The translations under genes were made by a program, and so were the position numbers. 33,349 nt of DNA from Ignavibacteriota bacterium. GTDB taxonomy: Bacteria > Bacteroidota > Ignavibacteria > UBA10030 > UBA6906. Below, one piece after another: positions 11,262 through 18,731 of the stretch (position 1 is the stretch's first letter; each line of letters begins with the position of its first letter). The notes beneath the pieces are model-generated. The model did not search any database. It was given only the letters and a program-made list of their open reading frames with translations, and was not told where the DNA came from. Where the stretch lies: positions 1 to 33,349 of the forward strand of contig PMBF01000116.1 of NCBI GenBank assembly GCA_003152875.1, read 5' to 3'.

Positions 11262-12203
11262 CTACATTTTGATCCGTTTGATGGAGGCGCTTTCGAGCGA
11301 GCCTTTGCCAAGGCCCATGGAAGCTGCCAGACCGATGTACTTGATCTCCGACGGATCCAGTCCGAAGAGCTTCGTCGCAGCCAGGTCGGCGGCAACGGGG
11401 TCGGGACTCACCAGCTGAGCCTTCATCTGAGACACGTCGCCGCGCGAAACTCCCCGTGGACCATTCTGTTTGAGCACGTTGTAGGCATCCACAATAGTAA
11501 GATCGGGCCTGCGGTAGGAGGCCATATCGGCGATGCACTGGTGCAGGTCGTTCTGGTGCCAGTACGGCCTGTCCCATACAATGCCCATGAGGTTCTTCAT
11601 CCCGATGGTCAGCCGGGCGGAGTCGTGATCCTTAAGGATCGGGACATTCAGGAAGACATCCGCCTGGAGCAGCTGTTCGTGCACCCTGGCCTTCGTCAGG
11701 CGAACTCCCCTTGGCACGTCAACCTCCTGGTAGTTGCTTTCACTGTTCCCCGTGACGATCCTTCCGCCGGCGTCACTGACGGCCTGTTCGATTCCGCTGT
11801 TCTTGTAGCACCGGCTCCAGTTGTCGCATGTATGGTCAAAGACGAAGACCTCTTTGGCCCCGGCATGATAACAATGCTCGATGATGCGGCGGACCAGCCT
11901 GGGATTCGTGTTCCCTGCCCGCTCCGGGTCAACGTCCCACCCTATATTCGGCTTGACAAGAACACGCTGACCCTTCTTGACGAACGCCCCCATTCCGCCA
12001 AGCGCCTCGATGGCCTTGTCGAACATCGCATCGGGTTCCCCGCCCCGGACCGCAATAAGATCAAACGGTCCGGATTCTGCCTTCGATGCCTGGTTCTGGG
12101 GACCCCCCTTGGCCTGGGCGGCCAGCAGCCGGCTTGAGCCTCCCAGCACTGCGACTGCAACGCCGCCACCGATGCTCCGCGCTAGAAATTGCCTGCGATC
12201 CAT
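11262..12203 (-). CDS. Tat-exported DUF362 domain protein
   Basis: A 313-aa protein starting with a twin-arginine signal (MDRRQFLARSIGGGVAVAVL followed by SRLLAAQA). The mature part has DUF362 hallmarks: VKPNIGWDVDPERAGNTNP, NVPILKDHDSARLTIGMKNL and the late VSPDPVAADLAATKLFGLD. DUF362 proteins are often found with ferredoxin domains or ferredoxin genes, and here the next gene is a polyferredoxin. A periplasmic redox or maturation role is plausible, but the reaction is unknown. The ATG at 12203 was chosen over 12239 because it directly begins the Tat signal and has AGGAG/GAGG in the preceding 15 nt. Confidence 0.88.
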   Translation of the reverse strand: MDRRQFLARSIGGGVAVAVLGGSSRLLAAQAKGGPQNQASKAESGPFDLIAVRGGEPDAMFDKAIEALGGMGAFVKKGQRVLVKPNIGWDVDPERAGNTNPRLVRRIIEHCYHAGAKEVFVFDHTCDNWSRCYKNSGIEQAVSDAGGRIVTGNSESNYQEVDVPRGVRLTKARVHEQLLQADVFLNVPILKDHDSARLTIGMKNLMGIVWDRPYWHQNDLHQCIADMASYRRPDLTIVDAYNVLKQNGPRGVSRGDVSQMKAQLVSPDPVAADLAATKLFGLDPSEIKYIGLAASMGLGKGSLESASIKRIKM

Positions 12204-12535
12204 GAATTCCTCACTCCTATGAGATTTGTCTGGCGGCACCCCGTTCGCCGATCAGCGACAGAAAAAAACGCCCCCAACGTCCGCCCCGCTGACGGGAAGA
12301 ACCTTGAAGGCGCATGAGAAAGACCGGAGATTGCTTGACCCAACTTGGAAAATACGAGAAATTATGAGAAAAGGCAACGGACACGCTGCGATAGAATCCT
12401 CTTTGGCTGCAGGGACCCCAGGAGCCGGAGCAGAACGACTTTGCAGAGGCCGGGAGAGCTCATTTCGGGCGAAATGTCGCACGGATCTGGATCGCGGCGG
12501 AACCCGGGAAGAAGCGGCCGTCACCTCGCGTCAGC
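12204..12535. other. intergenic region between transporter operon and DUF362 gene
   Basis: This 332-bp gap separates the end of the ATPase gene from the DUF362 start. Short open frames on both strands look like chance frames: low-complexity Ser/Arg/Pro composition and no domain. It holds a candidate minus-strand promoter (12349-12377). It also holds a near-perfect palindrome, CATTTCG-GG-CGAAATG (12461-12476), about 60 nt past the ATPase stop. No T-run follows the palindrome, so it could be a protein-binding site as easily as a 3'-end hairpin. Confidence 0.5.
12349..12377 (-). promoter_or_regulatory. candidate sigma-70-like promoter for DUF362/polyferredoxin
   Basis: On the minus strand, TTGCCT (12377-12372), a 17-nt spacer and TATTTT (12354-12349). 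It lies in the most AT-rich part of the gap, about 145 bp upstream of the DUF362 start. Both boxes deviate from consensus, so this is tentative. Confidence 0.3.
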
Positions 12536-14035
12536 TCATTGAACCAGGTAATAGATTCCCTCGTCTCCAACCTGGGAGTCAAAGATTTCTTCGTTATGGG
12601 AGATCACCAGAATGGAATTCCCGCGCTGCTGCCTCTCCCGGAGGAGGTCGAGTACGCGAATGCTGCTCTCGAAATCCAGGCCATTGAGAGGCTCATCCAG
12701 AATGATCAGACCCGTCTCCAGGGAGAGGCCGCGGAGAAGGTTGAGACGCTGCTTCTGACCGCCGCTCAGATTGGAGACTTCGCGTTCCAGGATCTCGTCC
12801 GCCATATCGGGCTCGAACAACTCGTGAAGCGTCCGGCGGACCCAATCCCGGGTCGGCATCGACTCTGTGGGAAGTCCTTTGAACGTGTCGAAAACGGTAG
12901 AGCGGGGATTCAGCGCCTCGTCGGCGTGCTGAAACACCATGGTCATGCTTTTCCCCCATACACGCTTCCGCCAGAACTCTTCACGGGTCCCCACTCCGAC
13001 GGTATCCCCGCCCAGTGTCATGCTGAAGCGCTCACCGCGGAGGAGACCGATCATCATCTTGGCAAGCGTGGTCTTCCCGGTCCCGCTCGGGGCCTTCAGG
13101 TAGGTCATGGCCCCTTGATTGAGCACAAGCGGCGCGGGGACGGATCCCTCCCGGTCGCGGGCTATCGTCAAGGTCCGGTGGAAAACGCCGACGTCGCTCT
13201 CTATCCGGGCGATCTGCCTCCCCCCGGGGGACCGCGGTGGGGGGTGTTGGACTGAAAGCCATCCGAGGTATGTCTCCGGTTCGAATTTCCGGAGCACCAA
13301 AGCACTCTTCTCGAGCGCCAGTTCACGGAACACGACAGCTTCCGCAAGATCCTTGTGCTCTTTCCTGATCATGCTGATGAGGGAATAGTCATGGCTGACG
13401 ACTACCCCGGTAAAGGCCATACGCCGGTAGCGGTCGAACAGCATGCTGAGCACGATATCCCGGAACCTGTTGTCCAGACTTCCCGTCGGTTCGTCGAACA
13501 GGAACAACGAGGGAAGTTCAGCCTCTCCCCTCGCAAGAAAGAGGTCGATCTTTTTGAAGGCCATCGCCAGCAGCATCCGTTGTTTCTCTCCGCCGCTCGG
13601 CCGATAAGGCTTCGGGTAGACCCCGAGCAGGCTGGATGGCCGGGCCGTCGGGGTTCCGCTCCAGAGCTCTCCCAGGATCGCGTCCTCGCTGACGGAGTCT
13701 TTGAGCGATCCCTCCCGGAGCTGCTCGCCAAGCGTCAGGAGGGGATATAAATGAGTGGAGGGCTCCTGGAAAACGAAGAAGCCGTTTTCCTGGACGGAAC
13801 GAACCCACGGGGTCGAGGTGTAGGACGCTGCATCCTGGCCGTTGATGGTCGCCTGGAATTCATCTCCATCAAGCAGGCCGTACACCGCGCGGTTGATCAG
13901 CGACTTGCCGATGCCCGATTCCCCGAACAGTATCATCAGGCGCCGCTCGGGAAGGCTGTAGTCCGGGATGTCCACAAGGGTGCGGTTGCCGGCCCGGATA
14001 CGGATGGAAAACGAAAGCTCGCGGGGGGAGTTCAC
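12536..14035 (-). CDS. fused double ATP-binding subunit of Opp/Dpp-type ABC transporter
   Basis: A 499-aa protein with two complete nucleotide-binding domains. NBD1: Walker A GESGIGKS, Q-loop FVFQEPSTHLYP, signature PSGGEKQRMLLAMAF, Walker B LFLFDEPTGSLD, H-loop VVSHDYS. NBD2: APSGTGKTT, VFQHADEALNP, LSGGQKQRLNLLRG, LIILDEPLNGLD, ISHNEE. It resembles fused OppD-OppF proteins (YejF/DdpDF type). It ends soon after NBD2 and I see no oligopeptide-transporter C-terminal (oligo_HPY) tail after either domain. The start is GTG at 14035, overlapping the permease stop as GTGA, with GAGGAGG 8 nt upstream. The longer frame to 14296 lies inside the permease gene and is rejected. Confidence 0.9.
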   Translation of the reverse strand: MNSPRELSFSIRIRAGNRTLVDIPDYSLPERRLMILFGESGIGKSLINRAVYGLLDGDEFQATINGQDAASYTSTPWVRSVQENGFFVFQEPSTHLYPLLTLGEQLREGSLKDSVSEDAILGELWSGTPTARPSSLLGVYPKPYRPSGGEKQRMLLAMAFKKIDLFLARGEAELPSLFLFDEPTGSLDNRFRDIVLSMLFDRYRRMAFTGVVVSHDYSLISMIRKEHKDLAEAVVFRELALEKSALVLRKFEPETYLGWLSVQHPPPRSPGGRQIARIESDVGVFHRTLTIARDREGSVPAPLVLNQGAMTYLKAPSGTGKTTLAKMMIGLLRGERFSMTLGGDTVGVGTREEFWRKRVWGKSMTMVFQHADEALNPRSTVFDTFKGLPTESMPTRDWVRRTLHELFEPDMADEILEREVSNLSGGQKQRLNLLRGLSLETGLIILDEPLNGLDFESSIRVLDLLRERQQRGNSILVISHNEEIFDSQVGDEGIYYLVQ

Positions 14036-14889
14036 AGACGCCGCCTCCTCACAAAGCCGGCGGTGATCGTGTGGATGCACAGGAGGGTGAAAATCAACGC
14101 AAAGGCAACGCTCAGACCCTGGAGATGGCGGAAGAACAGCTGGGGCGTGTAGGCGGGATCCGTCAGGATGGTCCCCACCGCCAGGATGTCCTGTTTGCTG
14201 TCCATGGTCGCCAGAAGTCCTCCGAGGGTTGCCGGGAAATTGCTTGCGCTGACCTCGGTGGAGAGCCCGACCGACAGGATGAAGTCGATGCTGCACTGCA
14301 GGAAGACTGCCATGCCGAAGACCGCAATCATGGCGTGAAGGAGGTGTGCCCGGCTGTTCTTCCAGAGGATTTCCACATTCACAATCCTGGCTTCACTCAC
14401 GCCGCAGCAGAGCATGGCGGGATAGAAATCGAGCGCGGCGAATTGCGCGATACGCCCCCGCACAAGGTCTGCGATGTCAAGGAACACGAACACCGCCACG
14501 ATCGCCGACATCCAGAAAAGGAGGGCTGCCGACCCAACCAACACCTCCCGCTCGATGAGGAGCGTCAGCACAATGTAGCCCGCCAGGATGCCCACGATCT
14601 GCGGGACCGAGCGCACAATGTTCAGGAGAAACGTCATGGTGAGATACACACCCTTCCGGCCCCGGCGCTCCAGCAGGTAGAGGCCGGCTCCGCAGGCCCA
14701 GCCGAGCAGCAGGGCAAGCACGACCACGGTCAGTCCGGCCGCCAGGGTATTGAACAACGCGTTCAGCAACCTCTTCAGGGCAGGGTTGTTCAGGAATGCC
14801 AGATCCCAGAGCAGGAGCACCCCCATGCCGGCAAGCCAGACGAGGAGCCAGACGAGATCGGGCCTTGCGGCGAGCTTCTCACCCTTCAT
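14032..14889 (-). CDS. ABC transporter permease, DppC-like
   Basis: A 285-aa inner-membrane protein with about six hydrophobic segments (first at VWLLVWLAGMGVLLLWDLAF). A binding-protein-dependent permease (EAA-like) loop is visible near residues 155-180 as FYPAMLCCGVSEARIVNVEI followed by LWKNSR. In this family the loop docks onto the ATPase. The ATG at 14889 overlaps the upstream permease stop by 11 nt. The gene's own stop overlaps the ATPase GTG start. Together these point to strict co-translation and fixed stoichiometry. Confidence 0.85.
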   Translation of the reverse strand: MKGEKLAARPDLVWLLVWLAGMGVLLLWDLAFLNNPALKRLLNALFNTLAAGLTVVVLALLLGWACGAGLYLLERRGRKGVYLTMTFLLNIVRSVPQIVGILAGYIVLTLLIEREVLVGSAALLFWMSAIVAVFVFLDIADLVRGRIAQFAALDFYPAMLCCGVSEARIVNVEILWKNSRAHLLHAMIAVFGMAVFLQCSIDFILSVGLSTEVSASNFPATLGGLLATMDSKQDILAVGTILTDPAYTPQLFFRHLQGLSVAFALIFTLLCIHTITAGFVRRRRL

Positions 14890-15976
14890 TGGCGAATCTC
14901 CGGGTCACGAGATGCACCCGCCAATCGACCGCAAGCTCGGTCAGCTTGACAAGCAGGAACATCCCGAACAGGATCGTGACGACGACGTCATACCGGCGGT
15001 AGAGGATGTTCTGGAGCAGCTCGTAGCCGAGATGTCCCTGGATGTTCAGGGCCATTTCGATGATGATCAGGCCAGTGATGAGGAACGACGCATGCTCCTT
15101 GAGGGCGGGAACGAGCTGGAAACGTGCCTGGAGATAGATCTGCTGGAAGATATGGCCTGTAGCGAACTCGCGGGGCCGCCAGAGGAGTCTGAGGGGAAGT
15201 CCGTGCGGCGAGTTCCAACCCCACCCGGCCCTGAGGTTCTTCACCCGTGCGGTATCGACGTACCCTTTCCGGCTCTCCGCTGTAAGGAGATTGAAGAACC
15301 GTGTCGCGTAGTTGATCAGGACTCCGTTGGTAAAAACCGCGAGGAGGATCATGAAGAGAATGGACCCTGTGTCGATCCGTCCCTTGAGCGCATATGCAAC
15401 GACATAGGCTGGTGAAAACAGGATGAACCCGGCAACGGCGGAGCCTGCCGCTCTCAGAAGGAGTCTCAACAGCATGCGGCCGTCCGCACCGCGGCGCTCG
15501 AGAACGAGCCGGAGCAGGCGGGTGGGTGCTGAACCGCCTCCCTGCTTCGCGCTGACGAACGTCAGGACCGCAAGGCTTCGTGCGGCAACGGAAGTGAGGA
15601 GGAGGGTCACGAGATAGACTGCGACAAATTGGAGATACATCCCCCCAAGCCGGGCAAGATCCGCGCCTGTCATCGTCCGCTCAACGCCCGATTTGTACTC
15701 CCGGTTCGTGAACCGCTCCGCCCGGTAGGAATCGATAGCGCCGAGAAGCGAATCGGAAGGCTGACCCGGGAAAAAGGTTTCCGCCGTTTCCCGGAACAGC
15801 TCGCGGTGATAGGGATTGGAGAGATCGACCGAATCGAGGGAGAGGAACGGAGCGAGGGCTTCGTCGCGTTGTGCCCGTGAGTCAGACTGCATTGACGAAT
15901 ACCACCAGAGCGCTGCAAGAAAGAGGAGACCCACACAGAAGACGCTCAGGCCGTGTTCAATGACCTTGCTTCTCAT
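14879..15976 (-). CDS. ABC transporter permease, DppB-like, divergent
   Basis: A 365-aa membrane protein. One N-terminal helix (LSVFCVGLLFLAALWWYSSM) is followed by an extracytoplasmic stretch of about 80 residues and then a cluster of five or so helices. The DppB-type coupling motif reads GYVDTARVKNLRAG, close to the family's YVRTARAKGLS. About 30 extra residues (WGWNSPHGLPLRLLWRPREF and on) appear between it and the usual following helix. The ATG at 15976 forms an ATGA overlap with the stop of the preceding gene. The 15-codon longer frame would run back into that gene. The family assignment rests on this motif, topology and gene order. Confidence 0.8.
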   Translation of the reverse strand: MRSKVIEHGLSVFCVGLLFLAALWWYSSMQSDSRAQRDEALAPFLSLDSVDLSNPYHRELFRETAETFFPGQPSDSLLGAIDSYRAERFTNREYKSGVERTMTGADLARLGGMYLQFVAVYLVTLLLTSVAARSLAVLTFVSAKQGGGSAPTRLLRLVLERRGADGRMLLRLLLRAAGSAVAGFILFSPAYVVAYALKGRIDTGSILFMILLAVFTNGVLINYATRFFNLLTAESRKGYVDTARVKNLRAGWGWNSPHGLPLRLLWRPREFATGHIFQQIYLQARFQLVPALKEHASFLITGLIIIEMALNIQGHLGYELLQNILYRRYDVVVTILFGMFLLVKLTELAVDWRVHLVTRRFANEG

Positions 15977-16821
15977 GGGAGGCGGACCGTGATGAGGCCC
16001 GGGACCGTCTCGACGCGGCATCCAGTTCCGATGAGGGAATTCTCGATGTCTTTAGCCAGAAAGCCCGCGCTGCCGTCGAAGGTCGAATGCGGGCTGGCGC
16101 CCGAGAATTCGCAGACCAGCGCGCCCCGTTCAGGTGTGAGCCTCCAGAGCGGCGGGGAGAGGTTTCGGCCTGCCCGCCGGTCGAACAAACCAAAGAGCCG
16201 GCGGAGGACGGTATTCGTCTCGTCAATCTTCAGGCGGACCATACTTTCGACGGTTGACCGATCGCCCCGCACCTGACTTCCCGGCACGTGATACGAACGG
16301 AGCCCTGCCTCCGAGGCCCGATGGATCCATCCGAGGCTTCCCTTCGGGGAGAGCAGCCTGACATAGATCGAGCCCCCCGACCTGAAGAGCCTCTGCAGCA
16401 GTGAACCTCTGCCGGCGCGATGTACGCCTCCCGACTCGGGTTCCACGGTGACGCCCGCGGCGGCCTGGACCGTGTCGCCGAGCAGTTCGGCCCCCTCGAT
16501 CGAACGGATCCGTCCTGCCTCACCAGCTCCAGCGAGTCCGCCCGACGTGTCCCTGACGAAGAAGAAGGTCTCTCCCTCCGCACGCACGACCATGCTGGAC
16601 GTGTAGCCGTCGGGCAGCATCTCCTGCGGCCTGACGACGATGACCGGTGCAAACGGCGCGAGTCTCTTCAACTCTTCCGTCGTCGCGGCCTGCTGGTACT
16701 GGTTGAAGACCATCAGCTTCTCAGGCCGCTCGATGAGGAGCACCCGCACTCCAGCCGTGGCGCCGCAGGCCAGGACAGAGCCCAGGAAGGCGAGCAATGC
16801 GGTACGCCGTCGGTGTGTCAT
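15973..16821 (-). CDS. unknown envelope protein in transporter operon, possible SH3-like segment
   Basis: A 282-aa protein that I do not recognise. It starts with MTHRRR and a hydrophobic stretch (TALLAFLGSVLACGATAGVR) that could be a signal sequence or a membrane anchor. The mature part is beta-rich. YVRLLSPKGSLGWIHRAS (153-170) resembles the end of a bacterial SH3 domain, where a GW-[IV]-H turn is common. This is a weak resemblance only. The C-terminus (GTGCRVETVPGLITVRL) looks like a beta-rich cap. It starts 12 nt after the solute-binding-protein stop and overlaps the next permease start, so it must be made with the transporter and is probably a subunit or accessory factor. Confidence 0.75.
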   Translation of the reverse strand: MTHRRRTALLAFLGSVLACGATAGVRVLLIERPEKLMVFNQYQQAATTEELKRLAPFAPVIVVRPQEMLPDGYTSSMVVRAEGETFFFVRDTSGGLAGAGEAGRIRSIEGAELLGDTVQAAAGVTVEPESGGVHRAGRGSLLQRLFRSGGSIYVRLLSPKGSLGWIHRASEAGLRSYHVPGSQVRGDRSTVESMVRLKIDETNTVLRRLFGLFDRRAGRNLSPPLWRLTPERGALVCEFSGASPHSTFDGSAGFLAKDIENSLIGTGCRVETVPGLITVRLP

Positions 16822-16833
16822 CGGCCCGCCGGC

Positions 16834-18699
16834 TTACTTTTTCCGTTCCTGCCACTTCTTGACGGTGGAGAGCTGCGAGGCTACTCCGTACAGGTCGATG
16901 CTGCTCGCATCGAACTGCGTGCTGAAATACGCAAGCGAAGGCATGGAGAAGAGCCACGCGCCGAGGCACAAATCGTGCTCCAGCGCGTCGATACGACGCG
17001 CATATTCCTGTTTGTCGCCGATCTGGTGGGTCGACATGAAGCCGTAGAGATACTGAAGGAACGTGGCGATGTTCGCGGCGTCCGCTCTGTCGGTCGTCGG
17101 ATCCAGGCGGAAGAAGTTGCGATCCGCCCGGAACGACGAAGGATCCGCCGTCAGGCCTCCACGGCCGTCCGGAACCGTCTGGAGGCTGATGCGATACGTT
17201 TCCAAGTCGGGTTCCCGCAGGAAGACTGTATAGAGGTCAAACAGGAAATTGCTCCGGTATCCGGTGACCGCGATCAACAGGGCGTCATAATTGCCTTTCC
17301 TGACCTCGTCGTTCGTGACCGCGGTAACTCGCACTTTCCCCCGGGTGACCGTCGGATCGTTCAGGATCTCGATGAGGTCGGAAAACTCTTCCCGGAACCC
17401 GGAGTTCAGGCAGGCCTGAATGCGGACGGTGTCCGGGAGGAGACCGGGGTTCGCCGGCTGGTCATCGACGGCCGGAGTGACGACGCTGTCTTCGACGTAG
17501 TACGAGGTGGAGGGAAAAACGCTCCGGTTCAGGTAATCGGCGTAATTGTCGTGATTTCCCTTGTAGTCGAGGATATGCCGCGCTTGTTCGGTGCCGACCT
17601 TGTAGAACCTGTCGAGGATCAGCTTGTTGTTGATGAGCCTCCTGAGTTCCCGCCTCTGGTCTCTGTTCAATCTGGCTGTGTTGAAACAGAGGGCAAAGAA
17701 TGTGTTGCTGATGTTGGATTTCACGAAATACTTCGCGGTATCGCCAAGGATCGGGGAGAGAGAGCCGAACGGCGTGTCCAGCATCAGGTTGATCTTGGTG
17801 TTCCGCAGCTCCGTCGTATATGTGCTGTTGTCGATGAACGGCGCGAGGAGGATGTTGGGAATGACCCCTCCTCCTTCCGGCGAGCGGTAGTAGTTCGAAA
17901 CCCCCTCCTTCGGCGGAAGGGCCAGATAGGAGGCGGAACCGACGCGGTATGTCAGCGCGTTCATGTCGGACCCGTCCGGAAGAATCTTGAACGAGAGCAC
18001 CTCCTTGATATCCGACTCCTTCCAGATGCGGTCTCCCCTGAACTGAAACCGGATCAGGCCGTCCATGTCAGGCCCCTGGAATCCCCAGGTAATCAGGGCC
18101 TGGGAAACCAGAATGTAGTCGGGGGAGAGGCTGCCAAGCTGCTGAATCCGTTTCAGCGTGAAGTTCAGGTCGGCTGGACCGAAAAGGTGGTCGGTCCCCT
18201 TGGTGATCGTGAACTTGTCGTCGGCCGCAGCCACCTGCCAGCTGTCGTGCCAGCGCTTGCCGGTTCTGAGCCTGACGGTCACGACATTATTCTGGTCGAT
18301 CCCCCGGAAATCGCCAAGCCCGTCCTCGTAGACGACCCCGCTCGGGCTGGCGACAAGGTTGAAGAGCCCGTCGAACTGCACCTCATCCAGCTTGTCGGCC
18401 AGGGAGTTGGTGCTCGGCAGATGGGGATCAATAGCGGGCTTCTGGTGCGAGATGTACGGGATAACGATTTCGCCGGAAAGATCGGGTCTTGTCAGAAAAT
18501 AGACCAGGACGCCTACGCCGGCCACAAGGACTGCGATGGCGGTGATGAGCGGCCAACGCTTCCGATTGGGATGGACGGGCCGGTGGAAAGGAGTTTCCTC
18601 ACCGATCGTGTCGGGCGGGAGCGGGCGGGTCTGCTGTACCGGGCGGGGCGGCTGCTTCGGTTGTTCGGCCGGCTGTTGCTCATTGGTGTTGTCGTCCAT
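16834..18699 (-). CDS. membrane-anchored family 5 solute-binding protein
   Basis: A 621-aa protein. Residues 1-48 are hydrophilic and Pro/Gln-rich (EQQPAEQPKQPPRPVQQTRP). A single transmembrane helix follows (WPLITAIAVLVAGVGVLVYF, about 49-69), then a periplasmic SBP_bac_5-like body. Family signs: DEVQFDGLFNLV, VVTVRLRTGKRWHDS, FGPADLNFTLKRI and FFALCFNTARLNRDQRRELR. There is no cleavable signal or lipobox, so the receptor is tethered as a type II membrane protein. The ATG at 18699 has AGGAG 5 nt upstream; the longer frame to 18951 lies inside the lipoprotein gene. It follows the lipoprotein stop by 32 nt. The substrate cannot be read from sequence; peptides are the default for the family. 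Confidence 0.85.
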   Translation of the reverse strand: MDDNTNEQQPAEQPKQPPRPVQQTRPLPPDTIGEETPFHRPVHPNRKRWPLITAIAVLVAGVGVLVYFLTRPDLSGEIVIPYISHQKPAIDPHLPSTNSLADKLDEVQFDGLFNLVASPSGVVYEDGLGDFRGIDQNNVVTVRLRTGKRWHDSWQVAAADDKFTITKGTDHLFGPADLNFTLKRIQQLGSLSPDYILVSQALITWGFQGPDMDGLIRFQFRGDRIWKESDIKEVLSFKILPDGSDMNALTYRVGSASYLALPPKEGVSNYYRSPEGGGVIPNILLAPFIDNSTYTTELRNTKINLMLDTPFGSLSPILGDTAKYFVKSNISNTFFALCFNTARLNRDQRRELRRLINNKLILDRFYKVGTEQARHILDYKGNHDNYADYLNRSVFPSTSYYVEDSVVTPAVDDQPANPGLLPDTVRIQACLNSGFREEFSDLIEILNDPTVTRGKVRVTAVTNDEVRKGNYDALLIAVTGYRSNFLFDLYTVFLREPDLETYRISLQTVPDGRGGLTADPSSFRADRNFFRLDPTTDRADAANIATFLQYLYGFMSTHQIGDKQEYARRIDALEHDLCLGAWLFSMPSLAYFSTQFDASSIDLYGVASQLSTVKKWQERKK

Positions 18700-18731
18700 A
18701 GTAACTCCTGTCTCCATTGACCAGTGATCAA

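Noticed and set aside
16420-18720. 766-codon plus-strand open frame opposite the 282-aa gene and the solute-binding protein gene
   Set aside because: It is antisense to two well-supported genes in a tight operon, has biased Arg/Val/Asp composition and no recognisable domain. GC-rich antisense frames of this length are common.
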